Source: Alistipes sp. (lineage in GTDB: Bacteria > Bacteroidota > Bacteroidia > Bacteroidales > Rikenellaceae). Taken from it: a stretch of DNA of 64,000 nt. Location: assembly GCA_017379015.1 (NCBI GenBank), contig JAFNXN010000017.1, forward strand, positions 1-64,000, written 5' to 3'. Shown here one piece after another: positions 36,183 through 45,660 of the stretch. The notes beneath the pieces are model-generated. The model saw only the letters and a program-made list of their open reading frames with translations, was not told the origin of the DNA and made no database searches. The translations under genes and the position numbers were made by a program. Each line of letters starts with the position of its first letter. The stretch's first letter is position 1.

Positions 36183-36264
36183 AGTTATTTGAATTTATTT
36201 GTATTTTGAATTAATCTTAATCCTAATCATTTGGGTCTAACTTAGCACAAATCTAAGTATCACA

Positions 36265-36272
36265 CAAAGGTA
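36265..36272 (-). promoter_or_regulatory. -7 box of tkt
   Basis: TACCTTTG on the minus strand, 83 bp upstream of the tkt ATG. The -33 region is not clear. Confidence 0.5.
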
Positions 36273-36420
36273 CTAAAACTTTTCCATATACTAGTCATTT
36301 TTTGCGAATTTATCACAAAAAGGGTCAATGTTACGTTTTTCACCCCTCTTACACCCGATTATTTCACGTGTGCGCAATAATATATAGGTATATATATGCT
36401 GATGTTTCAAAAAAAAATCG

Positions 36421-36428
36421 TAACTTTG
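36421..36428 (+). promoter_or_regulatory. -7 box of pgk
   Basis: TAACTTTG, 43 bp upstream of the pgk ATG, in an A+T-rich divergent region shared with tkt. Confidence 0.55.
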
Positions 36429-36470
36429 TCCCGAGTATATATGTATACGTAATCAATAAATTATATAGTT

Positions 36471-37733
36471 ATGTTTGCAATTGACAACTACAAATTCGCT
36501 GGTAAGCATGCGATCATTCGCGTAGACTTCAATGTACCTCTTAACGCTGAGGGTAAGGTGGCTGACGACACTCGTATTCGTGCCGCTATCCCAACCATTA
36601 AGAAGGTTTTGGCAGAGGGTGGCTCAGTAATCCTCATGTCGCACCTTGGTCGTCCTAAGAAGAACCCAGATCCAAAGTACTCTTTGGAGCAGATTATCTA
36701 TGCTATCGAGGAGCGTCTCGGCGTAAAGGTTATGTTCGCTGGCGACTGCATGGGTGAGCGCGCCGCTGAGATGGCTGCAAACCTTAAGCCTGGCGAGGTT
36801 ATGCTTCTTGAGAACTTGCGCTTCTATGCCGAGGAGGAGGGCAAGCCACGTGGCTTGGCTGAGGATGCTTCGGAGGAGGAGAAGAAGGAGGCTAAGAAGG
36901 CTGTTAAGGAGTCGCAGAAGGAGTTTGTGAAGCGTCTTGCTTCGTATGCTGACTGCTACATCAACGACGCCTTTGGTACTGCTCACCGTGCTCACGCATC
37001 TACAGCACTTATTGCCGACTACTTCCCCGAGGACAAGATGTTTGGATATGTAATGGAGAACGAGCTTAAGGCTATTGACGGCGTTATGGAGAACCCTGAG
37101 CGTCCATTCTGCGCTATTGTTGGTGGCTCGAAGGTATCGACAAAGATCACCATCATCGAGAAGCTTATGGAGAAGGTCGATTCGATCATCATTGGTGGCG
37201 GTATGACCTACACCTTCGCAGGTGCCGAGGGCGGCAAGGAGGGTAAGTCAATCTGCGAGCCTGACATGTTCCCAGTAGCTCTTGAGATCTTGAAGAAGGC
37301 TGAGGCTAAGGGCGTTAAGATCCTTCGCTCGCCAGATGCTCTCATCTGCGACGACTTTGCTGAGACAGCTAATACCCAGGAGGCACCAGCCAACAACATC
37401 CCTGATGAGTGGGAGGGTGTCGACATCGCATCGCAGGGTAAGGCTAAGTTCCGCGAGCACATCCTTGGCTGCAAGACAATCCTTTGGAATGGCCCTGTAG
37501 GCGTATTCGAGATTGACAAGTTCTCGACAGGCTCACGCGCTGTGGCTGAGGCTATTGCTGAGGCAACAGAGAAGAATGGTGCTTACTCTCTTATCGGTGG
37601 TGGCGACTCTGTAGCATGTGTCAACAAGTTTGGCTTGGCTGACAAGGTGTCATACGTATCAACTGGTGGCGGTGCACTGCTCGAGTATATGGAGGGCAAG
37701 GAGCTTCCAGGCGTAGCTGCTATCCGCAAGTAA
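36471..37733 (+). CDS. pgk: Phosphoglycerate kinase
   Basis: A 420-residue glycolytic kinase. It has RVDFNVPL near residue 19, SHLGRPKK, the nucleotide-binding GGSKVSTK and the C-terminal [10 protein letters not shown] and TGGGALLEY. It carries a charged insert (about 122-150, rich in E and K), and its overall length is usual for Bacteroidota. Codons strongly favour the highly expressed set. A long imperfect hairpin (about 37752-37805) follows the gene. Confidence 0.96.
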   Translation: MFAIDNYKFAGKHAIIRVDFNVPLNAEGKVADDTRIRAAIPTIKKVLAEGGSVILMSHLGRPKKNPDPKYSLEQIIYAIEERLGVKVMFAGDCMGERAAEMAANLKPGEVMLLENLRFYAEEEGKPRGLAEDASEEEKKEAKKAVKESQKEFVKRLASYADCYINDAFGTAHRAHASTALIADYFPEDKMFGYVMENELKAIDGVMENPERPFCAIVGGSKVSTKITIIEKLMEKVDSIIIGGGMTYTFAGAEGGKEGKSICEPDMFPVALEILKKAEAKGVKILRSPDALICDDFAETANTQEAPANNIPDEWEGVDIASQGKAKFREHILGCKTILWNGPVGVFEIDKFSTGSRAVAEAIAEATEKNGAYSLIGGGDSVACVNKFGLADKVSYVSTGGGALLEYMEGKELPGVAAIRK

Positions 37734-37843
37734 TCTTTTGTAATTAGGGGTTATGTGCTGCTGCTCGCGAACCATATCGCTGAGCAAGAGCATCTAGCCC
37801 CTATCATAACAAAAACAGAGTATTACCAATTACTTAATAAATA

Positions 37844-39865
37844 ATGAAACGACTAACTTTTATTCTTGCTACTGCGCTTATGATGACAGCGTGTGCAGGT
37901 GGCGATGCTGCGAAGGTGCCTGCAATCGACAAGGCAAACTTCGACGAGAGCATTAGCCTCAAGGAGAACTTCTACCAGTGGGCAACTGGTGGTTGGCAGA
38001 AGAACAATCCATTGAAGCCCGAGTTTTCGCGCTATGGCTCGTTCGACGTGCTTCGCGAGAACAACGAGATTCGCATCAACGACCTATTCAAGGCTATGGC
38101 AGAGTCAACAGCCGAGATGGGCACTGTTGAGCAGAAGATCTCTGACCTCTACAAGATGGGCCTCGACGAGGAGCGTCTTAACAATGAGGGCGCAGAGCCT
38201 ATCCGCGAGGCTCTTAACGAGATTATGAACATCACTGATCGCGATCAGGTTATCGCCATGCTCGCGAAGCTCCACACTGATGGTGTTGGTGTATTCTTTG
38301 CTGCATACCCCGCTGCCGACCTTGCTGATAGCAATATGACTATTCTCTACATGGAGCAGGCTGGCCTTGGCATGGGTAACCGCGACTACTACATCGACGA
38401 GAAGAATGCCGACAAGAAGGCTGCTTACCGCACCTACCTCGAGACAATCTTCACCCTTGCAGGTATCGAGGGCGATATTAAGAAGATGGTCGAGGATGTG
38501 ATAGCCCTCGAGGACCGCATAGCTGAGAAGCACTGGTCTAACGTGGAGTGCCGCGATATTCAGAAGGGCTACAACCCATTCACCTACGAGGAGTTCAAGG
38601 CTCAGTTCCCTGGCCTAGATTGGGATAGCTACTTCGCAGCTTTCGGCCTTAACGACCTTAAGAAGCTCGTTGTTAGCCAGCCATCGTCGTTTACCAACAT
38701 CCTTGAGGTACTCAACACCACTGATGTTGAGGCATTGCGTGCCTATGTTGCGGCTCACTATATCGACGCTGCTTCGAACTACCTAAGCGAGGAGTTCGCC
38801 TTGGCATCGTTCGAGTTCTTCGGCAAGACAATGTCGGGCACTCAGGAGATCCGTCCACGCTGGAAGCGCGCCATGGGTGTGCCTAACTCTATCCTCTCGG
38901 ATGCCGTAGGTCAGATCTACGTTGCTAAGTACTTCCCCGAGAGTGAGAAGGCACGCGTAGAGTTGATGGTATCTAACATCCAGAAGGCTTTCTCTAAGCA
39001 TATCGACGCCCTCGACTGGATGAGTGACGAGACAAAGGCTAAGGCTCAGGAGAAGCTTGCTGCCTTCACCGTGAAGATTGGCTACCCTAACAAGTGGAAG
39101 GACTACTCGACACTTAGCGTTGACCCAGCAAAGAGCTACTGGGCAAATGTTGTTGAGGCTAACCGCTGGTACACTGCCGACTCTATGTCGGAGGTGGGCA
39201 AGCCTGTAGACCGCGAGAAGTGGATGATGCCACCTCAGATGGTTAACGCCTACTATATGCCTACAACAAACGAGATCTGCTTCCCAGCAGCTATCCTTCA
39301 GCCTCCATTCTACAACCCAGATGCTGACGATGCAGTAAACTATGGTGCTATCGGCGTGGTTATCGCTCACGAGATGACTCACGGCTTCGACGACCAGGGC
39401 TCGCAGTTCGACAAGATGGGTAACATGAACGACTGGTGGACTAAGGAGGATCGTGAGGCATTCGAGAAGAAGACTCAGGTGCTTGTAGATCAGTTCAACG
39501 CTATCGAGGTACTTCCTGGCTTGAATGCTGATGGTAAGTTCTCACTTGGCGAGAATATCGCCGATCAGGGTGGCTTGCGTCTTGCCTTCACAGCCCTTAC
39601 CGACTACGCTTGGGCAGAGGGTCGTCCCGAGGATATCGACGGCTTCACTGGCGAGCAGCGTTTCTACATCGGGTACGCTACACTCTGGGCTCAGAACATC
39701 ACCGACCAGGAGAAGGAGCGACTTACAAAGGTTGACGTTCACTCACTTGGCATCAACCGCGTAAATGCTACATTGCGCAACATTCAGTCGTTCTACGACG
39801 CCTTTGGCATCGCAGAGGGCGACGCTATGTTTATGCCAATCGAGGAGCGCGTAATTATCTGGTAA
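37844..39865 (+). CDS. pepO: M13 family metallopeptidase lipoprotein (PepO/neprilysin type)
   Basis: A 673-residue zinc peptidase. The lipobox Cys is at residue 17 (MTAC). The zinc site HEMTHGFDD is near residue 505, with the third ligand in the ENIADQGGLRLAF segment near 565, and the substrate-side N-A-Y-Y is also present. It probably degrades oligopeptides in the periplasm. A strong terminator follows at 39891-39919. Confidence 0.9.
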   Translation: MKRLTFILATALMMTACAGGDAAKVPAIDKANFDESISLKENFYQWATGGWQKNNPLKPEFSRYGSFDVLRENNEIRINDLFKAMAESTAEMGTVEQKISDLYKMGLDEERLNNEGAEPIREALNEIMNITDRDQVIAMLAKLHTDGVGVFFAAYPAADLADSNMTILYMEQAGLGMGNRDYYIDEKNADKKAAYRTYLETIFTLAGIEGDIKKMVEDVIALEDRIAEKHWSNVECRDIQKGYNPFTYEEFKAQFPGLDWDSYFAAFGLNDLKKLVVSQPSSFTNILEVLNTTDVEALRAYVAAHYIDAASNYLSEEFALASFEFFGKTMSGTQEIRPRWKRAMGVPNSILSDAVGQIYVAKYFPESEKARVELMVSNIQKAFSKHIDALDWMSDETKAKAQEKLAAFTVKIGYPNKWKDYSTLSVDPAKSYWANVVEANRWYTADSMSEVGKPVDREKWMMPPQMVNAYYMPTTNEICFPAAILQPPFYNPDADDAVNYGAIGVVIAHEMTHGFDDQGSQFDKMGNMNDWWTKEDREAFEKKTQVLVDQFNAIEVLPGLNADGKFSLGENIADQGGLRLAFTALTDYAWAEGRPEDIDGFTGEQRFYIGYATLWAQNITDQEKERLTKVDVHSLGINRVNATLRNIQSFYDAFGIAEGDAMFMPIEERVIIW

Positions 39866-39890
39866 TAAGGGATAATAACCATATTTAGAT

Positions 39891-39919
39891 GTGGGTGGCT
39901 AACAAATTTAGCCACCCAC
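39891..39919. terminator. Terminator after pepO
   Basis: A perfect 12-bp stem GTGGGTGGCTAA / TTAGCCACCCAC with a 5-nt loop, then ATTTTG. It may work on both strands. Confidence 0.75.
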
Positions 39920-39966
39920 ATTTTGTATCAATGACCACCCTTGCATGACGCCTATACAAACAACAA

Positions 39967-39996
39967 GGGCTGACTAAAAAGTAACTTAGCCAGCCC
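39967..39996 (-). terminator. Terminator of the acyl-CoA dehydrogenase operon
   Basis: An imperfect stem GGGCTGaCTAA / TTAGcCAGCCC. On the minus strand it is followed by TTGTTGTTTG. Its sequence resembles the end hairpin of the 162-bp repeat family, without the rest of that repeat. Confidence 0.6.
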
Positions 39997-40022
39997 CATC
40001 AAGTATTATATAATCAACCGAA

Positions 40023-41735
40023 CTAAGCCTTGAAGAGCTCAACGTCCTCAGCCTCAGAAGCATTGATATAAGATTCTGCCTCGGTGATCTTCTTTGATGC
40101 GTACTTCACGAATACCTTTGTTGGGTTGAGATACTCTGCCTCGCACTCGCCAGCCTGACGGAGCATGATGTGTGAGAGGATGATGTAACCAGCGATCTCA
40201 ACCAAGCGACGAGCGTGGAAGTCCTTATAACCTGCGCACTCCTTATCGATAGTCTCAACACGCTCAACAACCTGCTCATAAACCTTGCGAAGCTCTACAA
40301 GCTTGTCATACATAGCCTTAGTAGCCTCGGTTGGGGTGTTCTCCTCGTAGCGCATGATCTGCTCGAGGTAGGTGCCCTTAGTCACGTGGTTGATAGCTGC
40401 CACAACCTGGAGCTGTGTTGTACCCTCGTAGATATTCATAATACGAGCATCGCGATACAATCGCTCGCAAGCGTAGTCCTTCATATAGCCCGAGCCGCCA
40501 TGGATCTGGATAGAGTCGTAGGCAACCTCGTTAGCATACTCCGAAGCGAACATCTTAGCTAGAGGGGTAAAGCCATCAGCAAGGCGGTTGTAGAACTTCA
40601 TCTCGGCACGCTCCTCCGACTCGAGCGAACGATCGTGAGAGATGTGTGTTAGCTGCTTGTAGATATCAACGAAACGAGCTGTCTCATAGAGCATAGCACG
40701 CGACGCGAGGGTCTTAGCCTCCATATTTTTAAGCATCTCGCTCACGGCAGCAAACTGGATGATAGGCTTGCCAAACTGCTCACGCTCGCCAGCATACTTC
40801 AATGCCTCGCGATAAGCCGCCTCACACAGACCTGTAGACTGTGCTGCGATACCCAAACGTGCAGCATTCATAAGCGACATAACATACTTGATAAGACCCA
40901 TCTTGCGGTCACCCACCAACACCGCTGGGGCGTTGTTGAAGACAAGCTCACAGGTAGGCGAGCCCTTGATACCGAGCTTATTCTCGATGCGGCGCACCTT
41001 CACGCCACCATCACGCTTATCATAGATGAGCATCGACAATCCACGAGCATCCTTAGTGCCCTCCTCGGTACGTGCCAACACCAACGAGATGTCGCCATCG
41101 CCATTTGTGATGAAACGCTTACAGCCGTTAAGACGCCATACGCCAGCAGCCTCATCCCACGATGCCTTGAGCATCACAGCACCAAGGTCCGAACCAGCAT
41201 CTGGCTCTGTAAGGTCCATTGCGCAGGTCTCGCCAGCCGAAACACGTGGCAAGAACTTAGCTTTGATCTCCTCCGAAGCGAACTCGTTGATGGTCTCGGC
41301 GCAATCCTGCAAGCCCCAGATATTCTCGAAGCCTGCATCGGCGCGAGCAACCATCTCGTTAGCCATAGCAAAGCATGTTACAGGCATATTCAAGCCGTCG
41401 TACTTACGTGGAAGAGTCATACCGCCAAGGCCAGCCTCGTTGAGTGCCTCAATATTGCGCACCGTGCCCGAAGCATACTCCACATGGTCGTTAACAACAC
41501 GTGGTCCCTCGTGGTCAACACCCTCGGCATTTGGGGCGATAACCTCGCCGCAAACCTCACCAACGATGTCGAGAACACGACGATACGAGTCGAGAGCATC
41601 CTCCGTATCCTGAGGTGCATAGTCGTAGAGCTTAGCGTCGGCAAAGTTGCGCTCCTTGAGCTCTATAATCCTCTTCATCAATGGATGCGAGAGGTGATAC
41701 TGTAAATCTTTATTATCTGAATAGAAGTTTGCCAT
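40023..41735 (-). CDS. Acyl-CoA dehydrogenase, long C-terminal form
   Basis: A 570-residue FAD enzyme. It has MTLPRKYDGLNMP, the CAMDLTEPDAGSD motif that contacts flavin, and IYEGTTQLQ near residue 430, then about 120 extra residues beyond the standard fold, as in the DUF1974/C-terminal extended class. It oxidises an acyl-CoA and passes electrons to Etf. etfA and etfB lie directly upstream (8 bp), so it forms an electron-transfer unit. Its substrate is not deducible. Confidence 0.85.
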   Translation of the reverse strand: MANFYSDNKDLQYHLSHPLMKRIIELKERNFADAKLYDYAPQDTEDALDSYRRVLDIVGEVCGEVIAPNAEGVDHEGPRVVNDHVEYASGTVRNIEALNEAGLGGMTLPRKYDGLNMPVTCFAMANEMVARADAGFENIWGLQDCAETINEFASEEIKAKFLPRVSAGETCAMDLTEPDAGSDLGAVMLKASWDEAAGVWRLNGCKRFITNGDGDISLVLARTEEGTKDARGLSMLIYDKRDGGVKVRRIENKLGIKGSPTCELVFNNAPAVLVGDRKMGLIKYVMSLMNAARLGIAAQSTGLCEAAYREALKYAGEREQFGKPIIQFAAVSEMLKNMEAKTLASRAMLYETARFVDIYKQLTHISHDRSLESEERAEMKFYNRLADGFTPLAKMFASEYANEVAYDSIQIHGGSGYMKDYACERLYRDARIMNIYEGTTQLQVVAAINHVTKGTYLEQIMRYEENTPTEATKAMYDKLVELRKVYEQVVERVETIDKECAGYKDFHARRLVEIAGYIILSHIMLRQAGECEAEYLNPTKVFVKYASKKITEAESYINASEAEDVELFKA

Positions 41736-41743
41736 GGCTTTGC

Positions 41744-42763
41744 TTACTTTGAATTCTGCTTATAATACTTTATCATCTTAGGGATAACCTCCTCCACGCT
41801 ACCTGTGATTGCATAGTCGGCAATCTTGTTGATAGGTGCAGCAGGGTCGGTGTTGATCGACACGATCATTGCCGAGCCATCCATACCCGCAGTGTGCTGA
41901 ATCTGACCCGAGATACCGCAAGCGATATAGAGCTTAGGACGCACCGTAACACCTGTCTGACCAATCTGACGCTCATGCTCGGTGAAGCCAGCATCTACGG
42001 CAGCACGCGAAGCACCCACCTCGCCACCAAGGACGTCAGCCAACTCGTGAACAAGTTTGAAGCCCTCCTTAGAGCCTACGCCATAACCACCAGCGACGAT
42101 GATCGAAGCACCCTTGATGTTGATCTTGCGCTCCTCGATGTGACGCTCTACGATACGCACTGCAAGGTCGGTATCCTTAACCATAGGCTTCCAGCCGATC
42201 TCGCGAAGCTCGCCAGCAGCAGGTGTAGCCACCTCCTCCTTGCGCATAACGCCCTCACGAACGGTAGCCATCTGTGGGCGGCACTCAGGGTTAACGATAG
42301 TAGCGATGATGTTACCACCAAACGCTGGGCGGATCTGATAGAGTAGTGAGTCATACTCCTTGCCACTCTTAGGATCCTTATGCTCGCCGATAACAAGCTC
42401 GGTACAGTCGGCAGTAAGACCGCTATGTAGTGCAGATGATACACGTGGTGCGAAGTCGCGACCCACAGGTGTTGCGCCAAAGAGGACGATCTGTGGCTGC
42501 TCCTGCTTGATAAGACCTACCATTACGGCAGTGTGAGGGAGCGTACGGAATGGGGCAAAGATCTCATCATCGGCAACCCAAACAGTGTCGGCACCATACT
42601 TTGCAAGCTCTGGGGCAAGACCCTTGACATTGTTACCGGCAACCACAGCCTCAAGTTTCACGCCAAGAGTGTTCGCCAGCTCACGACCCTTTGTTAGGAG
42701 CTCCAACGATACGTCGGCAATCTGCTGCTCCTCAATCTCGATATATACAAATACGTTGTTCAT
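41744..42763 (-). CDS. etfA: Electron transfer flavoprotein subunit alpha
   Basis: A 339-residue protein. The N-terminal half has LGVKLEAVV and LFGATPVGRDFAPR. The C-terminal FAD domain has GGYGVGS, GASRAAVDAGF, G-Q-T-G-V-T-V-R-P-K-L-Y-I-A-C-G-I-S-G and N-T-D-P-A-A-P-I. Forms a heterodimer with EtfB. It lies 21 bp after etfB and 8 bp before the dehydrogenase. Confidence 0.92.
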   Translation of the reverse strand: MNNVFVYIEIEEQQIADVSLELLTKGRELANTLGVKLEAVVAGNNVKGLAPELAKYGADTVWVADDEIFAPFRTLPHTAVMVGLIKQEQPQIVLFGATPVGRDFAPRVSSALHSGLTADCTELVIGEHKDPKSGKEYDSLLYQIRPAFGGNIIATIVNPECRPQMATVREGVMRKEEVATPAAGELREIGWKPMVKDTDLAVRIVERHIEERKINIKGASIIVAGGYGVGSKEGFKLVHELADVLGGEVGASRAAVDAGFTEHERQIGQTGVTVRPKLYIACGISGQIQHTAGMDGSAMIVSINTDPAAPINKIADYAITGSVEEVIPKMIKYYKQNSK

Positions 42764-42784
42764 AATCTAGTAACTCTTAAGCGA

Positions 42785-43663
42785 TTAACCGAGTGTATGA
42801 CCCGCAATCAGTTCAACCATAAGTGCCTCGATGTCGGCATCCTCGCTCGTAAGTGTCTTAGCCTCCTTAGCCTGGAACACTACATTCTCAATCTTCTTAA
42901 CCTTGGTTGGCGAACCAGAAAGGCCAAGCTGCTCTGGGTCGGGGTTAACATCGGCAGCTGCAAACTCCACGATGTGGAGGTATGGACGCTCCTCGATGAA
43001 GCCCTTAGCCTTATCGTCGGCTGTTGCCATCTCCGAGGTAGCCAACGCATACTTGAACTTCATCACGCGCTTAGCGTTACGTGGGCGGCACTCCTTAGCC
43101 GATGCATTAACAGTGATGACAGCTGGAAGTGGAGCAACAACCACCTCAGAGCCACGCTCCAAGCGACGCTTGATTGTGATCTCGGAGTCATTGATGTCAA
43201 CAAGCTCCTCGGCGTAAGTCACCTGTGGGAGGTCGAGCTTCTCAGCCACCTGAGGACCTACCTGTGCAGTATCGCCGTCAATAGCCTGACGACCAGCTAC
43301 GATGATATCGGGGTTGATCTTGCGTAGTGCGCACGACAGCGCATACGATGTTGCAAGTGTGTCAGATCCAGCAAACTCACGTCCCGAGAGCAGGTAACCA
43401 CCATCCGCGCCACGGAACATAGCCTCGCGGATCACGTCAGCAGCACGCTGTGGGCCCATTGTAAGCACCTCAACACGAGCATTGCCGATACGGTCCTTCA
43501 TCTGAAGAGCCATCTCAAGGGCATTAAGGTCTTCGGGGTTGAAGATTGCAGCCAGAGCAGCACGATTCACCGTACCCTCTGGAGTCATGGCATCCTTGCC
43601 GACATTACGAGTGTCGGGCACCTGTTTTGCCAAGACTACGATTTTTGTTACTTTTTCCATCAT
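42785..43663 (-). CDS. etfB: Electron transfer flavoprotein subunit beta
   Basis: A 292-residue protein. It has VVLAKQVPDTRNV, an N-P-E-D-L-N-A-L-E segment, and AGRQAIDGDTAQVGP near residue 125. It starts MMEKV; the second ATG (43660) is an equal alternative. It is first in the etfB-etfA-dehydrogenase operon, with a TATCTTTG box 56 bp upstream. Confidence 0.93.
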   Translation of the reverse strand: MMEKVTKIVVLAKQVPDTRNVGKDAMTPEGTVNRAALAAIFNPEDLNALEMALQMKDRIGNARVEVLTMGPQRAADVIREAMFRGADGGYLLSGREFAGSDTLATSYALSCALRKINPDIIVAGRQAIDGDTAQVGPQVAEKLDLPQVTYAEELVDINDSEITIKRRLERGSEVVVAPLPAVITVNASAKECRPRNAKRVMKFKYALATSEMATADDKAKGFIEERPYLHIVEFAAADVNPDPEQLGLSGSPTKVKKIENVVFQAKEAKTLTSEDADIEALMVELIAGHTLG

Positions 43664-43718
43664 TTTATTGTATGAATGTTAAGTTTTCTCTCTAGTTTTT
43701 CAGCAAACGAAATCCTGC

Positions 43719-43726
43719 CAAAGATA
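43719..43726 (-). promoter_or_regulatory. -7 box of the etf operon
   Basis: TATCTTTG on the minus strand, 56 bp before the etfB ATG. The -33 box is unclear. Confidence 0.5.
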
Positions 43727-43836
43727 GATAATTTTGCCTCAAAGTCCATAAGTTTTTCTACTTATTTTACTATCTCCACACGCAACACTCTCATTATCAA
43801 TGACAACTATCGCTTTGTCGTTTTTCTTTTTCGCCA

Positions 43837-44994
43837 CTATTCGGCAAGCGTAATACCTATACGTCGATAACTCTTAAGCAGGTTGTACGCCGCCACCTCG
43901 CTGCGGAAGAGCTTCACATGCTGATAGCCTCGCTCCACCATCTGGAGTGCTAGAAGTGGCTCTCCACGAAGACGCTCTATCGCCTCAGCTAGCTCGCCAC
44001 AATCCTTCGACGAGACATATATCGAGCCATCGCCACCAGCCTCCTCGTGGCTCGATCCGCGCGTTGCAATAACGGGGACACCCACGCTTAGAGCCTCTAG
44101 TATCTCCACTGAAAAGCCCTCATATATAGATGGTTGGACGAATATCTCCGCCCCCTTGTATATTGATGGACGATCCTCCAGTGGCACATTACGCAGAAAG
44201 TGTACACGCTCTTCAAGGCCTAGTGTCTTGATGCGTCGCTTCATGCGCTTAGTATAGCTTGTCGCGCGACCCACAACCACCAGCTCCACGTCGTCGCTAA
44301 GCTCCGCCATGGCATCGACTATAAGCCCAAAGTTCTTACGCTCCTCCATGTCGCCCACCGTGAGCAGATACCTCTTAGGGAGTTCGTACTTTAGCCTTAC
44401 CTCCTCAACCTGCTGCTCCGTGATCTCGTCATGGTATATGGGGTTACACCCCTCGTAGACAACCTCGATCTTCTCATGGTTGATACCCAGGATGTGTGCT
44501 ATATCGCGCTTTGTCGCCTCGCTTGCCGCAATCACCAGGTCGGCACGACGACATGCTGACGCCATCTCGATGCTACGCAGCGTACGCTCAAAGATGGTTG
44601 TATGCTTGGGGAAGTGTGCGTAGTTAAGATCGTGGATCGACACCACGCTACGGATGTCGTAACGCGAAAGGCCAAAGGGGAGTCGTCCTGTGAGGCTATG
44701 AAAGAGTTCCACGTCGCCGCGGTGAGCATCCTTCGATATGCGCACCCACTGCCACCAGAAGGAGAGCTTGCGCCATAGCGAGCCATCGGGCTCCATCGAC
44801 TCGACATTTGACATTGCATCTAGTGAGTCGTACTCGGCATTTGGAAGACGCTTAGGCAGATACATACGAAGATAGGCATCGTCGCTACATGCCGTAGCCA
44901 AGGCATTGATAATAAAGCGACCATAGCTACCAACACCTCCCTGCTCGGCATTGGCACTCTTTGCGTCGAAACCTATGGTATAGTTATGCCTCAT
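43837..44994 (-). CDS. GT4-type glycosyltransferase
   Basis: Encodes 385 residues from the ATG at 44994 (MRHNYTIGFDAK). The longer frame to 45069 would start before the predicted transcript start, so I trim it. It is a two-domain GT-B enzyme with GGVGSYGR at the N-terminus, LTVGDMEERKN (about 235) and FVQPSIYEGFSVEILEALS (about 305-325), whose E-x-x-x-x-x-x-E is the GT4 signature. The donor and acceptor are unknown. Stands alone, convergent with nothing, divergent from the candidate RNA. Confidence 0.85.
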   Translation of the reverse strand: MRHNYTIGFDAKSANAEQGGVGSYGRFIINALATACSDDAYLRMYLPKRLPNAEYDSLDAMSNVESMEPDGSLWRKLSFWWQWVRISKDAHRGDVELFHSLTGRLPFGLSRYDIRSVVSIHDLNYAHFPKHTTIFERTLRSIEMASACRRADLVIAASEATKRDIAHILGINHEKIEVVYEGCNPIYHDEITEQQVEEVRLKYELPKRYLLTVGDMEERKNFGLIVDAMAELSDDVELVVVGRATSYTKRMKRRIKTLGLEERVHFLRNVPLEDRPSIYKGAEIFVQPSIYEGFSVEILEALSVGVPVIATRGSSHEEAGGDGSIYVSSKDCGELAEAIERLRGEPLLALQMVERGYQHVKLFRSEVAAYNLLKSYRRIGITLAE

Positions 44995-45045
44995 ATCTAG
45001 ATACCTTAAGTAAATATGCGCACGTTGCGCGCACGCATGATTTTG

Positions 45046-45077
45046 CAAAGCTAATAAATTTTCTGACAAAATACAAA
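45046..45077 (-). promoter_or_regulatory. Promoter of the glycosyltransferase gene
   Basis: On the minus strand, TTTG (45074-45077), a 20-nt spacer, then TAGCTTTG (45046-45053). The leader carries a GCGCAC/GTGCGC-type hairpin. This decides the start at 44994. Confidence 0.6.
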
Positions 45078-45211
45078 TTCACCCCGCAACACACAATCTT
45101 TCGAGCCAAAACCAATACCATCTCAACCACTGAAAATCAACCATCTAACCCCGAAAGAAGAGTCATAATTAAAATTTTTCTAAAAAATATTGAAAATTTT
45201 TAATAAAATGC

Positions 45212-45242
45212 TTGGAGGATTAAAAAATACTCTTTACCTTTG
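45212..45242 (+). promoter_or_regulatory. Promoter of the candidate small RNA
   Basis: TTG (45212-45214), a 20-nt spacer, then TACCTTTG (45235-45242), a good Bacteroidota consensus match, without a downstream ORF until 45661. Confidence 0.6.
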
Positions 45243-45248
45243 CAGCGA

Positions 45249-45408
45249 AGTTTTAAGGTTCATTTAGGTTAGTAGTTTTAGGTTGGGAGGCAATCGAAGG
45301 ATTGTAGCGAAAGTTATACACCTAGTAATCAGGGTATAAGTTTCGTTACTAAGACAGATGACGGTGCTCGTCATAGGTTGAATATCTTTCGGAGGCCTCG
45401 TTTTTTTT
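45249..45408 (+). ncRNA. Candidate structured small RNA
   Basis: About 160 nt from the predicted start to a run of eight T (45401-45408). The core is a hairpin GTAGCGAAA-g-TTATAC-a-CC / GG-GTATAA-g-TTTCGTTAC (45304-45349). Others are CAATC-gaag-GATTG (45291-45304) and ATGACG-gtgct-CGTCAT (45358-45374). GAGGC (about 45287-45291) may pair with GCCTC (45395-45399) just before the T run. CGAAAG (45308-45313) can also pair with CTTTCG (45387-45392), an alternative fold. I do not recognise a family; it shows none of the 4.5S, tmRNA or RNase P hallmarks. Confidence 0.6.
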
Positions 45409-45542
45409 GCACTTCAAATCTCAAAAAAAACACCGTCTTAACAGATTGCGAAGCGTCAAATTCCTCATATTAAAAAAGTGCATCGCAGACTGCATATCTA
45501 TTCCGCAAATTTTTACTAATTCAAAAAAAAACTTTTACTTTT

Positions 45543-45573
45543 TTTGTAAATAAGAATTATTTATATAAATTTG
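45543..45573 (+). promoter_or_regulatory. Promoter of the 1233-residue lipoprotein
   Basis: TTTG (45543-45546), exactly 19 nt, then TAAATTTG (45566-45573). The expected 80-nt leader contains a hairpin AAATAGGGTA/TACCCTTATTT at about 45581-45606. Confidence 0.7.
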
Positions 45574-45660
45574 CATAGATAAATAGGGTATTTTCTACCC
45601 TTATTTGCAGAATGTTATACACATTTTTAATATTATTAACCATTTATTAACTTTCACATT

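Larger units (their letters stand above)
44995..45660. other. Intergenic region with promoter pair, candidate RNA and leader
   Basis: Contains the glycosyltransferase promoter (45046-45077), A+T-rich DNA, the promoter and body of a candidate small RNA (45212-45408), more A+T-rich DNA, and the promoter and leader of the lipoprotein at 45661. No protein gene is supported here. Confidence 0.65.

Noticed and set aside
41026..41613. 195-codon ORF antisense to the acyl-CoA dehydrogenase gene
   Set aside because: It lies wholly within a well-supported gene and encodes no recognisable protein.
44995..45069. Upstream start for the glycosyltransferase
   Set aside because: The promoter at 45046-45077 places transcription start inside this extension, and its residues do not resemble the family's N-terminus.
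45212..45408. Signal recognition particle RNA, tmRNA or RNase P RNA
   Set aside because: Hallmarks such as the 4.5S GGAA-loop region with its AGCAG side, the tmRNA alanine acceptor or the RNase P GAGGAAAGTCC-type core are not seen.
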